DNA of 64,000 nt from Riemerella columbina DSM 16469 (GCF_000374405.1 NZ_KB894229.1:1-64000); one strand, 5' to 3'; shown: positions 17,499-27,290, numbered from the stretch's first letter. Numbers and translations are program-made. The notes: generated from the letters alone by a model not told the origin.

Positions 17499-19307
17499 TT
17501 ACTGTTTTTTAGTTTGTTCTGGACGCTTAGCCCAACGATCCATTTTTTGTTCTAATATTTGTAATGGCAAACACCCTTGGTTTAAAAGTTCGTCGTGGAA
17601 TTTGGCTAAACTAAACTGCGTTCCTAACTGCTCCTGATATTTCTTACGAAGCTCTTGGATCTTCATAGATCCTGTTTTGTAACTCAATGCTTGTCCAGGG
17701 TTTGCCATATAGCGCTCAATTTCGGCGGTTGCTGCGGCTTCATCATAGGCTACATGATTAAGGAAATAGGTCAACGCTTGTTCACGCGCCATCTTTCCAG
17801 TGTGGATACCCGTATCTACTACCAAGCGTACGGCACGCATCATTTCGTCACTTAAGGCACCCATTTTTTGATAAGGATCGGTATACAATCCAAATTCAGG
17901 ACCTAGAGACTCACAATACAATGCCCAGCCTTCGCCATATGCACCTATCCAACCAAAACGCATAAACTTGGGCAATGCCATATTCTCTTGCTGTAATGCA
18001 ATCTGGTAATGATGTCCTGGTATCGCCTCATGAAGAAATAAAGACTCCATCCCCGAAGTCACATTAAAGGCTTTAGGATCTGGAATAGGAATATAGAAAA
18101 TACCATTTCGCTTACCATCTGGCGTTCCTGGTTGATATTCTGCACTTGCAGAAGCTTCCCTAAACTTTTCGGTTTGTCGGATTTCAAAACCCGTTTTAGG
18201 CACTACGGTAAACATAGTTTCTAATTTCGGTTCTATCTTGGTTAAAATGCCATTAAATGCATCTAAAATCTGCTGCGAAGTTTGATAAGGTTTCGCTTTA
18301 GGGTCAGACTTTACAAAAGTTAAAAATTCTTCTAGACTTCCGTTAAATCCAACCTGTTGCTTTACTTGTTCCATTTCGCCTCGGATTCTTTCCACTTCTT
18401 TTAAGCCTTTTTCGTGGATAGTTTCAGGCGTTTCAGAAGTTGTTGTCCAGTGTTTTACATAATAATTATAGATTTCATTTCCTTTTGGTAAGGCGTTGTA
18501 GCCGTCGGTAGTTCTAGCATGAGGCAGATAATCTTTTTCTAAAAATGTTGCCATCTTTTGGTACGCTGGAATCACTTGTTCTAAAATCACTTTGTTATAT
18601 TCCTTGGTATAATGGGCTCTGTCTGCTGCAGACATTCCTTTAGGAAAATTTTGAATCGGCTTAAAGAAAATATTTTTTGAAGGATTAGTAGATGTTAATT
18701 CTTCGGCACTCATTTGTGGAATCATCTTAACGACCAATTTTTTGGGTAATACCATTTGGTCTTTTATTCCTAATTTAAAATCCTCTATCGCCGTATCCAT
18801 CCATGCTGGAAAGGCTTCCATTCTTTTAAGCCAATTCTCGTAGTCTTCTTTATTTTCAAATGGCTGACTTCCCTTGCCACTACCCAATAAAGGAAATTCC
18901 AACGGCAGCCCTTCAAACTGGGTAAAAGGAAAATATTCTGGATGGTACGCGTAACCTTCAATCTGGTCTTTTAGCCTATGGTCTAGCACATTATAAACCA
19001 CTTTTTGGGCGTCGGTTAATTGGTCGTAATCAATGCCTTCGAGTTTTTTAATAATGGAATTATAGAACGAAGTTTCTTCGGAAATCTTAACTTTATCTAT
19101 GGTTTGAGGCAGAATATCATTAAAACGACGGTCGCCTTGTGCGGTTGCCTCAAAAGGATGGAACTTAAGGTAGCCATCATAATATTCCTCTGCAATACTA
19201 TCTAAATTAGCGTGTACTGGTGGTACATTCAGTGGCGTATCTTTTTTCTTACACGAAAACACCAATGCTAAAAGTGTAGCGATTATAATTCTAAATCCCA
19301 ATTTCAT
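17499..19307 (-). CDS. DUF885 family lipoprotein, likely metallopeptidase
   Basis: 602 residues. A lipoprotein signal ends at the lipobox LVFSC (Cys about 19). The DUF885 domain fills the rest, with HEAIPGHHYQIALQQE (HExxxGHH zinc site), EGWALYCESLG and GMMRAVRLVVDTGIHTGKM-like text near the C-terminus. Family members are thought to be carboxypeptidase-like enzymes in the envelope. Single gene with its own promoter. Confidence 0.9.
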   Translation of the reverse strand: MKLGFRIIIATLLALVFSCKKKDTPLNVPPVHANLDSIAEEYYDGYLKFHPFEATAQGDRRFNDILPQTIDKVKISEETSFYNSIIKKLEGIDYDQLTDAQKVVYNVLDHRLKDQIEGYAYHPEYFPFTQFEGLPLEFPLLGSGKGSQPFENKEDYENWLKRMEAFPAWMDTAIEDFKLGIKDQMVLPKKLVVKMIPQMSAEELTSTNPSKNIFFKPIQNFPKGMSAADRAHYTKEYNKVILEQVIPAYQKMATFLEKDYLPHARTTDGYNALPKGNEIYNYYVKHWTTTSETPETIHEKGLKEVERIRGEMEQVKQQVGFNGSLEEFLTFVKSDPKAKPYQTSQQILDAFNGILTKIEPKLETMFTVVPKTGFEIRQTEKFREASASAEYQPGTPDGKRNGIFYIPIPDPKAFNVTSGMESLFLHEAIPGHHYQIALQQENMALPKFMRFGWIGAYGEGWALYCESLGPEFGLYTDPYQKMGALSDEMMRAVRLVVDTGIHTGKMAREQALTYFLNHVAYDEAAATAEIERYMANPGQALSYKTGSMKIQELRKKYQEQLGTQFSLAKFHDELLNQGCLPLQILEQKMDRWAKRPEQTKKQ

Positions 19308-19327
19308 TATTGATTACTTTTTAAAAG

Positions 19328-19335
19328 CAAATGTA
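19328..19335 (-). promoter_or_regulatory. -7 promoter box for the DUF885 gene
   Basis: TACATTTG on the minus strand, 20 bases before the ATG at 19307. Confidence 0.6.
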
Positions 19336-19346
19336 ATCAATAATTT

Positions 19347-19886
19347 TTAAATAGACTGGGATAATGTTTCAAAAAAATGCCATACTACAATGCCTCCACA
19401 TACGCTTACATTCAGCGAATGTTTAGTCCCCAGTTGTGGAATTTCTACAAAATGATGGTATTGTGGCAAGCCTTCATCACTTAGCCCTTCTACTTCATTG
19501 CCCAAAACTAAAGCATATTTTTGAGATGCATCTACTTTAAATTGATTTAATGGCTGACTATCCGTTGTTTGTTCAACGCCGATTAATTGATATCCTTTTT
19601 CTGTTAAATTGGTAAGCGCATCGCAGATATTATTTTCGTACGACCATTCTACGCTATCCGTAGCACCTAATGCTGCTTTATGAATTTCTCTATGCGGTGG
19701 TTTTGGGGTAATGCCACACAAAATAATTTTTTCAATTAGAAATGCATCTGCAGTACGAAAAATGGCACCTACATTATGCATACTTCGGATATTGTCCAAA
19801 ACAATTACAATAGGGGTTTTAGATGATTTTTTAAAAGTCTCTACATCTATCCTACCGAGTTCTTCTAATTTTAATTTTTGAGTCAT
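19347..19886 (-). CDS. SpoU/TrmH family RNA 2'-O-methyltransferase
   Basis: 179 residues, a lone SPOUT domain. Motif 1 VLDNIRSMHNVGAIFRTADAF, motif 2 ALVLGNEVEGLS and motif 3 IPQLGTKHSLNVSVCGGIVV form the knotted SAM site. Whether tRNA or rRNA is the substrate cannot be read from sequence. It is downstream of the feo genes but separated by a short gap with the small Cys-rich gene between. Confidence 0.92.
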   Translation of the reverse strand: MTQKLKLEELGRIDVETFKKSSKTPIVIVLDNIRSMHNVGAIFRTADAFLIEKIILCGITPKPPHREIHKAALGATDSVEWSYENNICDALTNLTEKGYQLIGVEQTTDSQPLNQFKVDASQKYALVLGNEVEGLSDEGLPQYHHFVEIPQLGTKHSLNVSVCGGIVVWHFFETLSQSI

Positions 19887-19910
19887 AGTCGTTTTGTTGT
19901 TATTTAATGT

Positions 19911-20054
19911 CTAAGAACACCCGCAGTCTTTATCGCAGTGAGTTCTTTTGCTGTTGCCTTTTTGGGGGGCAAAGTTCTTCCAAAAAATTTTAAATATCGA
20001 ATAACACGCAAATATAACGACTAAAAAAATAATAATATATTGTAAAGTCAACAT
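19911..20054 (-). CDS. FeoB-associated Cys-rich membrane protein
   Basis: 47 residues. MLTLQYIIIFLVVIFACYSIFKI forms one membrane helix, followed by a short basic stretch and the tail HCDKDCGCS with three Cys. This is the layout of the small FeoB-associated Cys-rich family, and the gene begins 6 bases after the feoB stop, so it is translated from the same message. It likely assists ferrous-iron uptake, perhaps by passing Fe(II) or sensing it; the exact role is not known. Too short for most gene-calling cut-offs. Confidence 0.88.
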   Translation of the reverse strand: MLTLQYIIIFLVVIFACYSIFKIFWKNFAPQKGNSKRTHCDKDCGCS

Positions 20055-20060
20055 AAGATT

Positions 20061-22103
20061 TTATTTAAAGATTTGATACACAATTAATGATGCCACATAC
20101 GCCAATCCAGACATCCCCACCAACTGAAGCATCGTCCACTTTAGACTTTTGGTTTCTTTATAGACTACGGCAATGGTAGAAATACACTGCATCGCAAAAG
20201 CGTAGTAGATGAGTATGGATAGCCCCGTAGCCAAACTGAATACTTTTTCACCATTAGGTTTTACATCGCGTTCCATTTTTTCTATAATTTTACCTTCGGG
20301 TGCATCGTCATCTAGACTATAAAGCGTAGACATCGTCCCTACAAAAACTTCTCTGGCGGCAAAACTCGTCAATATCCCTACGCCCATTTTCCAATCGTAA
20401 CCTAGCGGTGCAATAACGGGTTCCATTTGTCTTCCAATTTTGGCAAGATAAGAGTCACTAAGTGAAACATCATCTTGAACCCATTCCGTTTTACTCTGGC
20501 TCGGTCCAAAATAACTTAATACCCAAAGGATAATACTCACGGCAAAAATAACTTTACCTGCCCCTGTGATAAAGCCCCAAACTTTACCCAAAACCAATTT
20601 AAAATCATGGAAAAACATCGGCATTTTATAAGTCGGCAAATCCATTACCAAAAATGATTTCTGTTTAGAATTAATGAACTTTTTCAACACCCAAGACGCC
20701 GCCAATGCCATTAAAAATCCTAATAAATACATCGCCATTAACGCTAAGGCTCGATAGCCCACCCCAAAAATATAGCGGTCTGGAATAACCAAAGTAATGA
20801 TGATACTATAAATTGGTAACCGTGCCGCACAAGTCATAAATGGCGTCACTAAAATGGTAATAAGGCGTTCCTTAATATTTTCAATATTTCTGGTCGACAT
20901 AATAGCGGGAATCGCACACGCTGTACCAGATACTAATGGTACAATACTTTTTCCATTTAATCCAAAAGGTCTGAGCAATCTGTCCATTAAAAATACCACC
21001 CGAGCCATATAGCCAGAATCTTCCAAAAGGTAGAGAAAATAAAGTAAAATTCCAATTTGTGGGGCAAATACCATAATCCCGCCCAAACCTGAGATAATCC
21101 CATTTGAAATTAAACTATTAATAGGACCTTCTGGCAGATGCTCAGCAGCCACTTCCGAAAGCCATGAAAAACCGCCATCAATCCAATCCATAGGATAGCT
21201 GGCAAGCATAAATACACTCTGGAAAAGTAATACCAGTAATAGTCCAAATACAGCATAACCCCAGATTGGATGTACCAATATACAGTCTACTTTTTCGGTA
21301 AAGCGTTCTTTAAATTGTTTTTGTTTGGTTACCGTATCCGTTACTATGGCATCAATACTTTGGTAGCGCCTTACTGTTTCCTGAACTTGCAATCGTTTAG
21401 GTACTACACAAGCCTCATCTTTTTTATCTAATTGTACCGCAATAGAATCGATACCATCTTTAAATAAATCGGAAGAAAGCAAAGTCCATACCTTATAATG
21501 ATTAGATTCATTGATTTGCTGACTTACTCGTTCTACAATCGGCTGCTGTGCTTTAGGGATATCAAAAAAAGTGGTACTAGACGATTGGAATCTGTTATGA
21601 TGAATTGCATCTTTAAGTGCTTCTACACCAATATGGTCTTTGGCATTAGTCTTAAAAACAGGAATCCCCAAATGCTGCTCCAACTTTTGAATGTCGATAC
21701 TAATTCCTCTTTTTTCAGCTTGGTCTATTTGATTGACTACCGCAATGACAGGAATGCCCCAATCTAAAATTTGCTGTAATAATAACAGACCTCTTTTAAT
21801 GCTTAAAGCTTCAATAACATAAACCACACCCACATAATGCGCTCTCTGCTCTACCAAATACTGGCTGAACACCGCTTCGTCCTCCGAAGAAGGATATAGG
21901 CTATATGCCCCTGGTAAGTCGATGACCTCTACGGTTTCATTTTGGTAACTGTATTCGCCTTGTAAACTCGCTACGGTAACCCCCGCATAGTTACCAGTTT
22001 TTTGTTTTCGATTACAGAGTACATTAAAGATAGTGGATTTTCCCACATTAGGGTTACCCACCAAAAGAATTTTTTTATGGTTACGAGGCTCCGTCATAGT
22101 CAT
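20061..22103 (-). CDS. feoB: Ferrous iron transport protein B
   Basis: 680 residues. An N-terminal GTPase domain with GNPNVGKST (16-24), DLPGAYSLY (62-70) and NQID (124-127), then a GDI-like helical region and a membrane domain with two Gate modules (about 285 onward: VSGTACAIPAIMSTR with the conserved Cys, and the second half with GVGILTSFAAREVFVGTM). Takes up Fe(II) at the inner membrane. Encoded after feoA with a 34-base gap and before the small Cys-rich gene. Confidence 0.96.
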   Translation of the reverse strand: MTMTEPRNHKKILLVGNPNVGKSTIFNVLCNRKQKTGNYAGVTVASLQGEYSYQNETVEVIDLPGAYSLYPSSEDEAVFSQYLVEQRAHYVGVVYVIEALSIKRGLLLLQQILDWGIPVIAVVNQIDQAEKRGISIDIQKLEQHLGIPVFKTNAKDHIGVEALKDAIHHNRFQSSSTTFFDIPKAQQPIVERVSQQINESNHYKVWTLLSSDLFKDGIDSIAVQLDKKDEACVVPKRLQVQETVRRYQSIDAIVTDTVTKQKQFKERFTEKVDCILVHPIWGYAVFGLLLVLLFQSVFMLASYPMDWIDGGFSWLSEVAAEHLPEGPINSLISNGIISGLGGIMVFAPQIGILLYFLYLLEDSGYMARVVFLMDRLLRPFGLNGKSIVPLVSGTACAIPAIMSTRNIENIKERLITILVTPFMTCAARLPIYSIIITLVIPDRYIFGVGYRALALMAMYLLGFLMALAASWVLKKFINSKQKSFLVMDLPTYKMPMFFHDFKLVLGKVWGFITGAGKVIFAVSIILWVLSYFGPSQSKTEWVQDDVSLSDSYLAKIGRQMEPVIAPLGYDWKMGVGILTSFAAREVFVGTMSTLYSLDDDAPEGKIIEKMERDVKPNGEKVFSLATGLSILIYYAFAMQCISTIAVVYKETKSLKWTMLQLVGMSGLAYVASLIVYQIFK

Positions 22104-22137
22104 TTTAAATCAATTTCATAGTATTTCACCCAAGACC

Positions 22138-22398
22138 TTAGTTGGTCTCCACCAATAAATAAGCCGCTTCTGAACGGCGCAGCGCCAACCTATTATTTTC
22201 ATTGCCAAACTCTATATATAAAGGGCCATTAAAAGGAGCTTGATGTAATATCTTAATGGAAGTATTTGGCAACAATCCCATTTCTATCATTTTCGTTGGC
22301 ATATCGAGGGCATCATTATGATAGCCTACGATTTTTCCTTGTTTTCCTAGGGTTAAATCACAAAGTGTCTGCGTTGAATTAGATGATGGTAATGCCAT
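22138..22398 (-). CDS. feoA: Ferrous iron transport protein A
   Basis: 86 residues from ATG 22398. SH3-like FeoA fold with LTLGKQGKIVGY, KMIEMGLLPNTSIKILHQAP and LALRRSEAAYLLVE. It is a cytosolic partner of FeoB. A TTG five codons upstream is also in frame, but it lies at the expected transcription start, only 5 bases from the -7 box, so ATG is preferred. Confidence 0.94.
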   Translation of the reverse strand: MALPSSNSTQTLCDLTLGKQGKIVGYHNDALDMPTKMIEMGLLPNTSIKILHQAPFNGPLYIEFGNENNRLALRRSEAAYLLVETN

Positions 22399-22417
22399 AG
22401 TTTTCGGTTTCAAAGTG

Positions 22418-22425
22418 CAAATATA
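22418..22425 (-). promoter_or_regulatory. -7 promoter box for the feo operon
   Basis: TATATTTG on the minus strand, 20 bases before the feoA ATG. No clear Fur-box dyad is visible around it. Confidence 0.75.
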
Positions 22426-22439
22426 ACTATTTAAAATTA

Positions 22440-22690
22440 ATAAAAATTGTTGTAGAGAAATTAAAAACTATTTGCTATAGGCAATAGGCTATAAGCAGTA
22501 AGAAAGCAACATATCACTCAAAACTCATCACTCAAAACTTTTAGCTCAAACTACTTGGCAGACACTGAAACAAGTTCAGCGTAACACGCTATAATTTTAA
22601 ATTGCTTTAGACAATAGGCTATAAATAAACTTAAACCTCTTCACTCAACATTTTTACCTCCATTTATAATCTATAATTTTGAATTTATAA
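22440..22690. repeat. Intergenic dispersed-repeat mosaic
   Basis: About 290 bases without a gene between feoA and the HerA gene. It is built from short repeated words: GCTATAGGCAATAGGCTATAAGC (22474-22496), ACAATAGGCTATAAA (22611-22625), twice ATCACTCAAAACT (22513-22540) and a dyad CTGAA-N5-TTCAG near 22565-22580. Related GCTATAAGC words recur near 30378. No open frame or RNA gene is seen. Confidence 0.6.
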
Positions 22691-22693
22691 TTC

Positions 22694-24241
22694 CTACCGT
22701 CTTCTCCTTGTGGTAGATTTTAGGCCGAGCATACCGAGAATAGCCTTTGCTCCTTCTCTCATTAAGGTAGTTCCGAAAGTTTTTGCCATGGGGCTTTTTA
22801 AAACGCTATCAAATAAACTAGGCTCTTCTACGGGTTTTCGAGTCGATGTTTTAGTTGATGGACGCTCAACTTCTTGTTCCTGATGGGCTTCTATTCTTTG
22901 GGTTAAGATTTCGTAGGCACTTTCTTTATCAATACTATTTTGATATTTTTTTACCAAACTAGAGTTTTGAGTCAAAGTTTCAATTTCATTGTCTGTAAGG
23001 GTTCCCATTCTACTTTCTGGTGAAATTAAAAAAGTATGAACCAAAGGTGTTGGAATCCCTTTTTCATCCAAAGCGGTGATAAAAGCCTCACCGATTCCTA
23101 AATTCTGGATCAGTTCTGTGGCTTTGTAGTAAGGCGTAATGGGGTAATTTTCTATTGCTTTATCAATTTCTTTTCGATCTTTAGCCGTAAATCCTCTTAG
23201 GGCATGCTGGATTTTCATCCCCAACTGACTCAATACATTTTCTGGAACATCCCCAGGAATTTGAGTGATGAAATAAATTCCCACGCCTTTAGAACGAATT
23301 AATTTGACCATTGTTTCAATTTGAGAGAGTAAAGTTTTTGAGGCTTCCTTAAAGATTAAATGAGCTTCATCAATAAATAATACCAACTTAGGTTTACCAC
23401 TATCGCCCTCTTCTGGGAAGGTCATATAGATTTCCGCAAATAGCGACAACATAAAAGTAGAAAATAAATTTGGCTTACTTTGGATATCATCTACCCTCAT
23501 GATATTAACTACGCCCTTACCATCTCTGGTTTGAAGCAAATCCTGAACTTCAAAACTGGGCTCTCCGAAAAACTGGGTCGCCCCTTGTTGCTCCAATGCC
23601 ACGATAGAACGCAAAATAGCGCCTAAAGACGCCGAAGATATCGCCCCATAATGTTCTGCAAGTTCTTGTTTTCCCTCGTCATCTGTGGTAACATATTGTA
23701 GAACTTTTTTTAAATCCTCAAGGTCTATTAATGGTAAACCTTTGTCATCACAGTATTTAAACACAATCGACATGATGCTGCTTTGGGTATCATTAAGCCC
23801 TAAAATTTTACTTAATAATACAGGTCCAAATTCGGTAGTCGTCGCTCTTAGTTGTACACCTTTAGCCCCAGAAATCGTCATCAATTCAACGGGAAAGGCT
23901 TGGGGATTATATGGCAGCTCGGTTTTGGCATAGCGTTCTTTGATAATTTCGTTCTCGGTACCTGGCTCTGCAATCCCAGAAAAATCACCTTTGATATCTA
24001 ATACTAAAGTCGGTACACCTGCATGAGACAATTGCTCCACAAAGACCTGAACCGTTTTAGTTTTACCCGTTCCCGTAGCACCCGCAATTAGTCCGTGGCG
24101 GTTGATGGTTTTTAATGGAAGTTTTACATCTACTTCTTTTACCACTTCGCCATCGAGCATTCCTTTTCCTAAAATGATACTTTCACCTTTAGCACTATAC
24201 CTTTGGTTAAGTTCTTCTATAAATTGAGTTGAGTTTGACAT
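22694..24241 (-). CDS. HerA-like / DUF853 AAA ATPase
   Basis: 515 residues. Walker A GLIAGATGTGKTKT near residue 50, Walker B LVLFIDEAHLIF near 290, then QIPGDVPENVLSQLG and HALRGFTAKDRK, which are typical of the DUF853 (YjgR-type) HerA helicase-like family. The C-terminal tail is basic (KSTTRRRR). Function of the family is not settled; it is not part of a recognisable defence cassette here. Confidence 0.9.
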   Translation of the reverse strand: MSNSTQFIEELNQRYSAKGESIILGKGMLDGEVVKEVDVKLPLKTINRHGLIAGATGTGKTKTVQVFVEQLSHAGVPTLVLDIKGDFSGIAEPGTENEIIKERYAKTELPYNPQAFPVELMTISGAKGVQLRATTTEFGPVLLSKILGLNDTQSSIMSIVFKYCDDKGLPLIDLEDLKKVLQYVTTDDEGKQELAEHYGAISSASLGAILRSIVALEQQGATQFFGEPSFEVQDLLQTRDGKGVVNIMRVDDIQSKPNLFSTFMLSLFAEIYMTFPEEGDSGKPKLVLFIDEAHLIFKEASKTLLSQIETMVKLIRSKGVGIYFITQIPGDVPENVLSQLGMKIQHALRGFTAKDRKEIDKAIENYPITPYYKATELIQNLGIGEAFITALDEKGIPTPLVHTFLISPESRMGTLTDNEIETLTQNSSLVKKYQNSIDKESAYEILTQRIEAHQEQEVERPSTKTSTRKPVEEPSLFDSVLKSPMAKTFGTTLMREGAKAILGMLGLKSTTRRRR

Positions 24242-24263
24242 ATATTATTTATGATTGAGTTAA

Positions 24264-25484
24264 TTAATGATTTTTTTGATTGAGATGTTGGGCGATCAGC
24301 CACGCTTCGCTCCAGCAGGCTTGAAAATTAAATCCGCCTGTTACTGCATCTATATTAAGGACTTCCCCAGCGATATAAAAATGAGGTAGTTTTTTAGACG
24401 CCATCGTTTTAAAATCGATTTCTTTTAATTCCACGCCACCCGCCGTTACAAATTCTTCTTTAAAAGTGGATTTTCCTTTTACCTTAAACGGTTTTCTACA
24501 AAGCATTTCGGTAATTTGTTGCATCTCTTGTTTAGAAAGATTTGCCCAATGTTTGTCCTCATCTATTTTGAGTTGATGCAATACTTTTTGCCAAAAACGG
24601 TTGGTGATTTCAAAGGGTTTATATTGAACTAATTTCTTTTGGGCATAGTCTTGTTTTGTTTCTTTTAAAAGATGAAGGCAAGTGTCAATAGGCAACCCTA
24701 AAAAATTCACTTCTAAATCCACTTCGTAATGGTATTCTGCCAATCGACGGGCTTCCCAAGCGGATAATTTTAAAATGGCGGGTCCACTTAGTCCCCAATG
24801 GGTAATCAGTAACGCACCAGATTCTTCTGCTTTTAGTTGTGGTAATTTCACTTCAGCATAGGGAAAACTCGTACCTGCCAAGCCATCGAGCAAATCATCT
24901 TTGATATTAAAAGTAAATAATGAAGGTACAGCAGGTACAATTTGGTGCCCTAAGCCTTCTAATAATTTATGAGCTTTTGGCGAGCTTCCCGTTGCAAAAA
25001 CAATAATATCCGCGACTACTTCCCCTTGATTGGTTATAATATTATAGCCTTCTGGCTGAGGTTCTATGGCTTTAACGGGTGCTTTTTTTAAAATATTAAT
25101 TCCTTTATGCTCTACTTCGCCAACTAATGTATCAATTATCGTTTGTGAGGAATTGGACTCTGGAAACACACGATTGTCACTTTCTATTTTTAATGACACG
25201 CCACGCTCCTCAAACCAACCCATGGTATCGGCAGGTTGAAATTTAGAAAATACACTTCGCAATTCTCGGTTGCCTCTCGGATAAAACTGGACTAAATCCC
25301 GAGCGTCGAAGCAAGCATGGGTGACATTACATCTGCCACCGCCCGAAATTTTCACTTTTTGTAGCACTTCCGAGTTTTGTTCTAAAATACTGACACGATA
25401 TTGGGTAGTATCTAGATTTACCGCACAAAAAAAACCTGCGGCACCGCCTCCGATAATGACAATATGAGGTGTTTCATGATTCAT
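24264..25484 (-). CDS. HI0933/YhiN-type flavoprotein
   Basis: 406 residues from ATG 25484. An FAD-binding Rossmann motif IVIIGGGAAGFFCAV at the N-terminus, KVKISGGGRCNVTH about residue 50 and the C-terminal IAGEVLNIDAVTGGFNFQACWSEAW mark the HI0933 family of putative NAD(P)/FAD oxidoreductases. Cytosolic; substrate unknown. An earlier in-frame GTG overlaps the promoter box and is rejected. Confidence 0.92.
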   Translation of the reverse strand: MNHETPHIVIIGGGAAGFFCAVNLDTTQYRVSILEQNSEVLQKVKISGGGRCNVTHACFDARDLVQFYPRGNRELRSVFSKFQPADTMGWFEERGVSLKIESDNRVFPESNSSQTIIDTLVGEVEHKGINILKKAPVKAIEPQPEGYNIITNQGEVVADIIVFATGSSPKAHKLLEGLGHQIVPAVPSLFTFNIKDDLLDGLAGTSFPYAEVKLPQLKAEESGALLITHWGLSGPAILKLSAWEARRLAEYHYEVDLEVNFLGLPIDTCLHLLKETKQDYAQKKLVQYKPFEITNRFWQKVLHQLKIDEDKHWANLSKQEMQQITEMLCRKPFKVKGKSTFKEEFVTAGGVELKEIDFKTMASKKLPHFYIAGEVLNIDAVTGGFNFQACWSEAWLIAQHLNQKNH

Positions 25485-25489
25485 ACCCA

Positions 25490-25497
25490 CAAATATA
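25490..25497 (-). promoter_or_regulatory. -7 promoter box for the HI0933-type gene
   Basis: TATATTTG on the minus strand, ending 5 bases before the ATG at 25484, so the transcript should be nearly leaderless. Confidence 0.7.
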
Positions 25498-25530
25498 AGA
25501 TTTTCTAAACGCTTAGGGCATTAAAAAACA

Positions 25531-26289
25531 TCAAAATTTTTCTGTTAAATATTTCCAATAGCGCTTGGGCAACTGCTGGATATGAAGTTTCATATTTTTT
25601 CGCTCTACGATATCAACTTTTGTAAAATACCGCTGCCACAACTTTTGGTATTTTAATTCTTCTTCATGAAACGGCATCGCATTAGGATTTAGGCTAAAAG
25701 TTTCCGAAGGATAGATAAACTGACATTCCGAAAGATTATAATAGAGTCCATAGTTTCGTTTTAAATCAAAAATCATCCATTGTTGGTCTCGGTAGCGATG
25801 ATAAAAATGATTTCTAATCATCGGTAATACATTGAAATCGGGTTCTATTTTAGCAAAAAAGACCTCATCTTCTAATTTTTCAAAACGAACAAAGGCATTC
25901 ATCCGATGGATTTCTCGTCCCACCGATTTTACAATCTTAGCAATGGCGAGCATCTCTTCGTTGGTTAAATGATAGAGTATATTTTGTGCTGGAAATTGGA
26001 GCATTAATCTGACGGCACTCAATATCAAATGTTCCAAACGCTCATCTTCGGAAAGGTAAACCCATAGCAATTGCCTTAAACCATCTTTTCCTAAATTGGT
26101 TTCTAATTTTTGCAATACCCGATCCGCTTTGTCTTTTTGTGTTAAGACTTTATGAGGCTCAGAAAAAAGACCTTCCACATGATAATTATTTTCAGAAACA
26201 ATGTCTACTTCCGAATAGCGGTATTCAAACACTTCAAAAATAGCGGTGAGTAAGCCCTCAAAATTACCATCATAGATAAGTGTGGTCAT
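25531..26289 (-). CDS. TIGR03915-like putative DNA repair protein
   Basis: 252 residues, MTTLIYDGNFEGLLTAIFEVFE at the start; later blocks HRMNAFVRFEK, FY.RYRDQQWMIFDLKRNYG and LWQRYFTKVDIVERKN match what I know of the TIGR03915/DUF4130 family, related in part to uracil-DNA-glycosylase-like proteins. Usually it stands next to a radical-SAM partner (TIGR03916); none lies in this window. Confidence 0.85.
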   Translation of the reverse strand: MTTLIYDGNFEGLLTAIFEVFEYRYSEVDIVSENNYHVEGLFSEPHKVLTQKDKADRVLQKLETNLGKDGLRQLLWVYLSEDERLEHLILSAVRLMLQFPAQNILYHLTNEEMLAIAKIVKSVGREIHRMNAFVRFEKLEDEVFFAKIEPDFNVLPMIRNHFYHRYRDQQWMIFDLKRNYGLYYNLSECQFIYPSETFSLNPNAMPFHEEELKYQKLWQRYFTKVDIVERKNMKLHIQQLPKRYWKYLTEKF

Positions 26290-26317
26290 AGATTTTTTTA
26301 ATGTATGTCATTTTCAA

Positions 26318-26325
26318 CAAAGATA
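26318..26325 (-). promoter_or_regulatory. -7 promoter box for the TIGR03915-like gene
   Basis: TATCTTTG on the minus strand, 29 bases before the ATG at 26289. Confidence 0.65.
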
Positions 26326-26407
26326 TTGCCAATTTAAGGAAAATATCATTTAAAATTGTTTATCTTCGGGAAACATATTGCCGAAGGACGAGCTTTTGAT
26401 AATTGAT

Positions 26408-26450
26408 ATGTCCCGCCCTAAAAAAGCGTTACAGTTTTGGGACGGGACAT
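26408..26450 (-). terminator. Long hairpin after the GLPGLI gene
   Basis: A 12-bp GC-rich stem with two wobble/mismatch pairs (26408-26419 with 26439-26450, core ATGTCCCG with CGGGACAT) directly after the GLPGLI stop. There is no good T run, so it may be a terminator or an mRNA 3'-end stabiliser. Confidence 0.6.
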
Positions 26451-26454
26451 TTAA

Positions 26455-27290
26455 TCATTTATTGGGCGGATAATTGATTTTCATATTTAAGTCAATAGGA
26501 TTATTATTATCTAAAATATTTTTTCTTATTTTTTTGCTCAACTGATTAAAATTAGGGTTCTCAATTGTATTCCCATCATCATCTTGGAGATAACCTTTAA
26601 TCTGCCCTGATTTGACCTCTTTATATGGATCTAAATAATAATCAATCTTTATTTTCTTTATTTTAGAATAATCAATTTTAACGGGCTTCATATGGTAATA
26701 GTTTTCAAGAAAATTACTAGTATCAAATTCCTCCTGAATATTTATATTTTGTACAAAAGAAAATATATAACTTTTCAGTTCATCATTTACTTCTAAAATC
26801 ATCCCTGGCAGTCCAGAAAATTTGTATGGCCCATAAGGCAATGGGATTTCTTGAGTAAACCATGCAACCCATTTTCTTTTTCCAAAATTACACTCGGCTT
26901 TTTGAGCTCTATATAAGCCAATATTTTTAAATTCATTCTTTATCTTCCATTCCATTTTATCGTTTGTTTTATAAGCATAAACATTCTGTAATAAATTTTC
27001 GTAATTCATATAAGTATTGGTACCAATTACTCTAGCGAATCTTTCTTCAAAAGGAGGAGTGGCAAAATAAAGAGATTTAGAGTTTTTGTTAATAGAATCA
27101 TATTTAACAAATTCATAACTGAATGATTTTACAGTTTTGGAATTTACATCAGTCACTATATAATCTTCCTGATATAAAGAATCACTAGCATTGCTTTTAA
27201 ACTTTAATTCATAAATAAAACGATGAGTTTGGCAATAAAGTGTACCATATATAAAACACAATATTAAAAAGTAGTATTTATCTTGATTTT

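Noticed and set aside
22399-22413. Upstream TTG start for feoA
   Set aside because: It sits at the expected transcription start, 5 bases from the -7 box; ATG 22398 gives a normal FeoA length.
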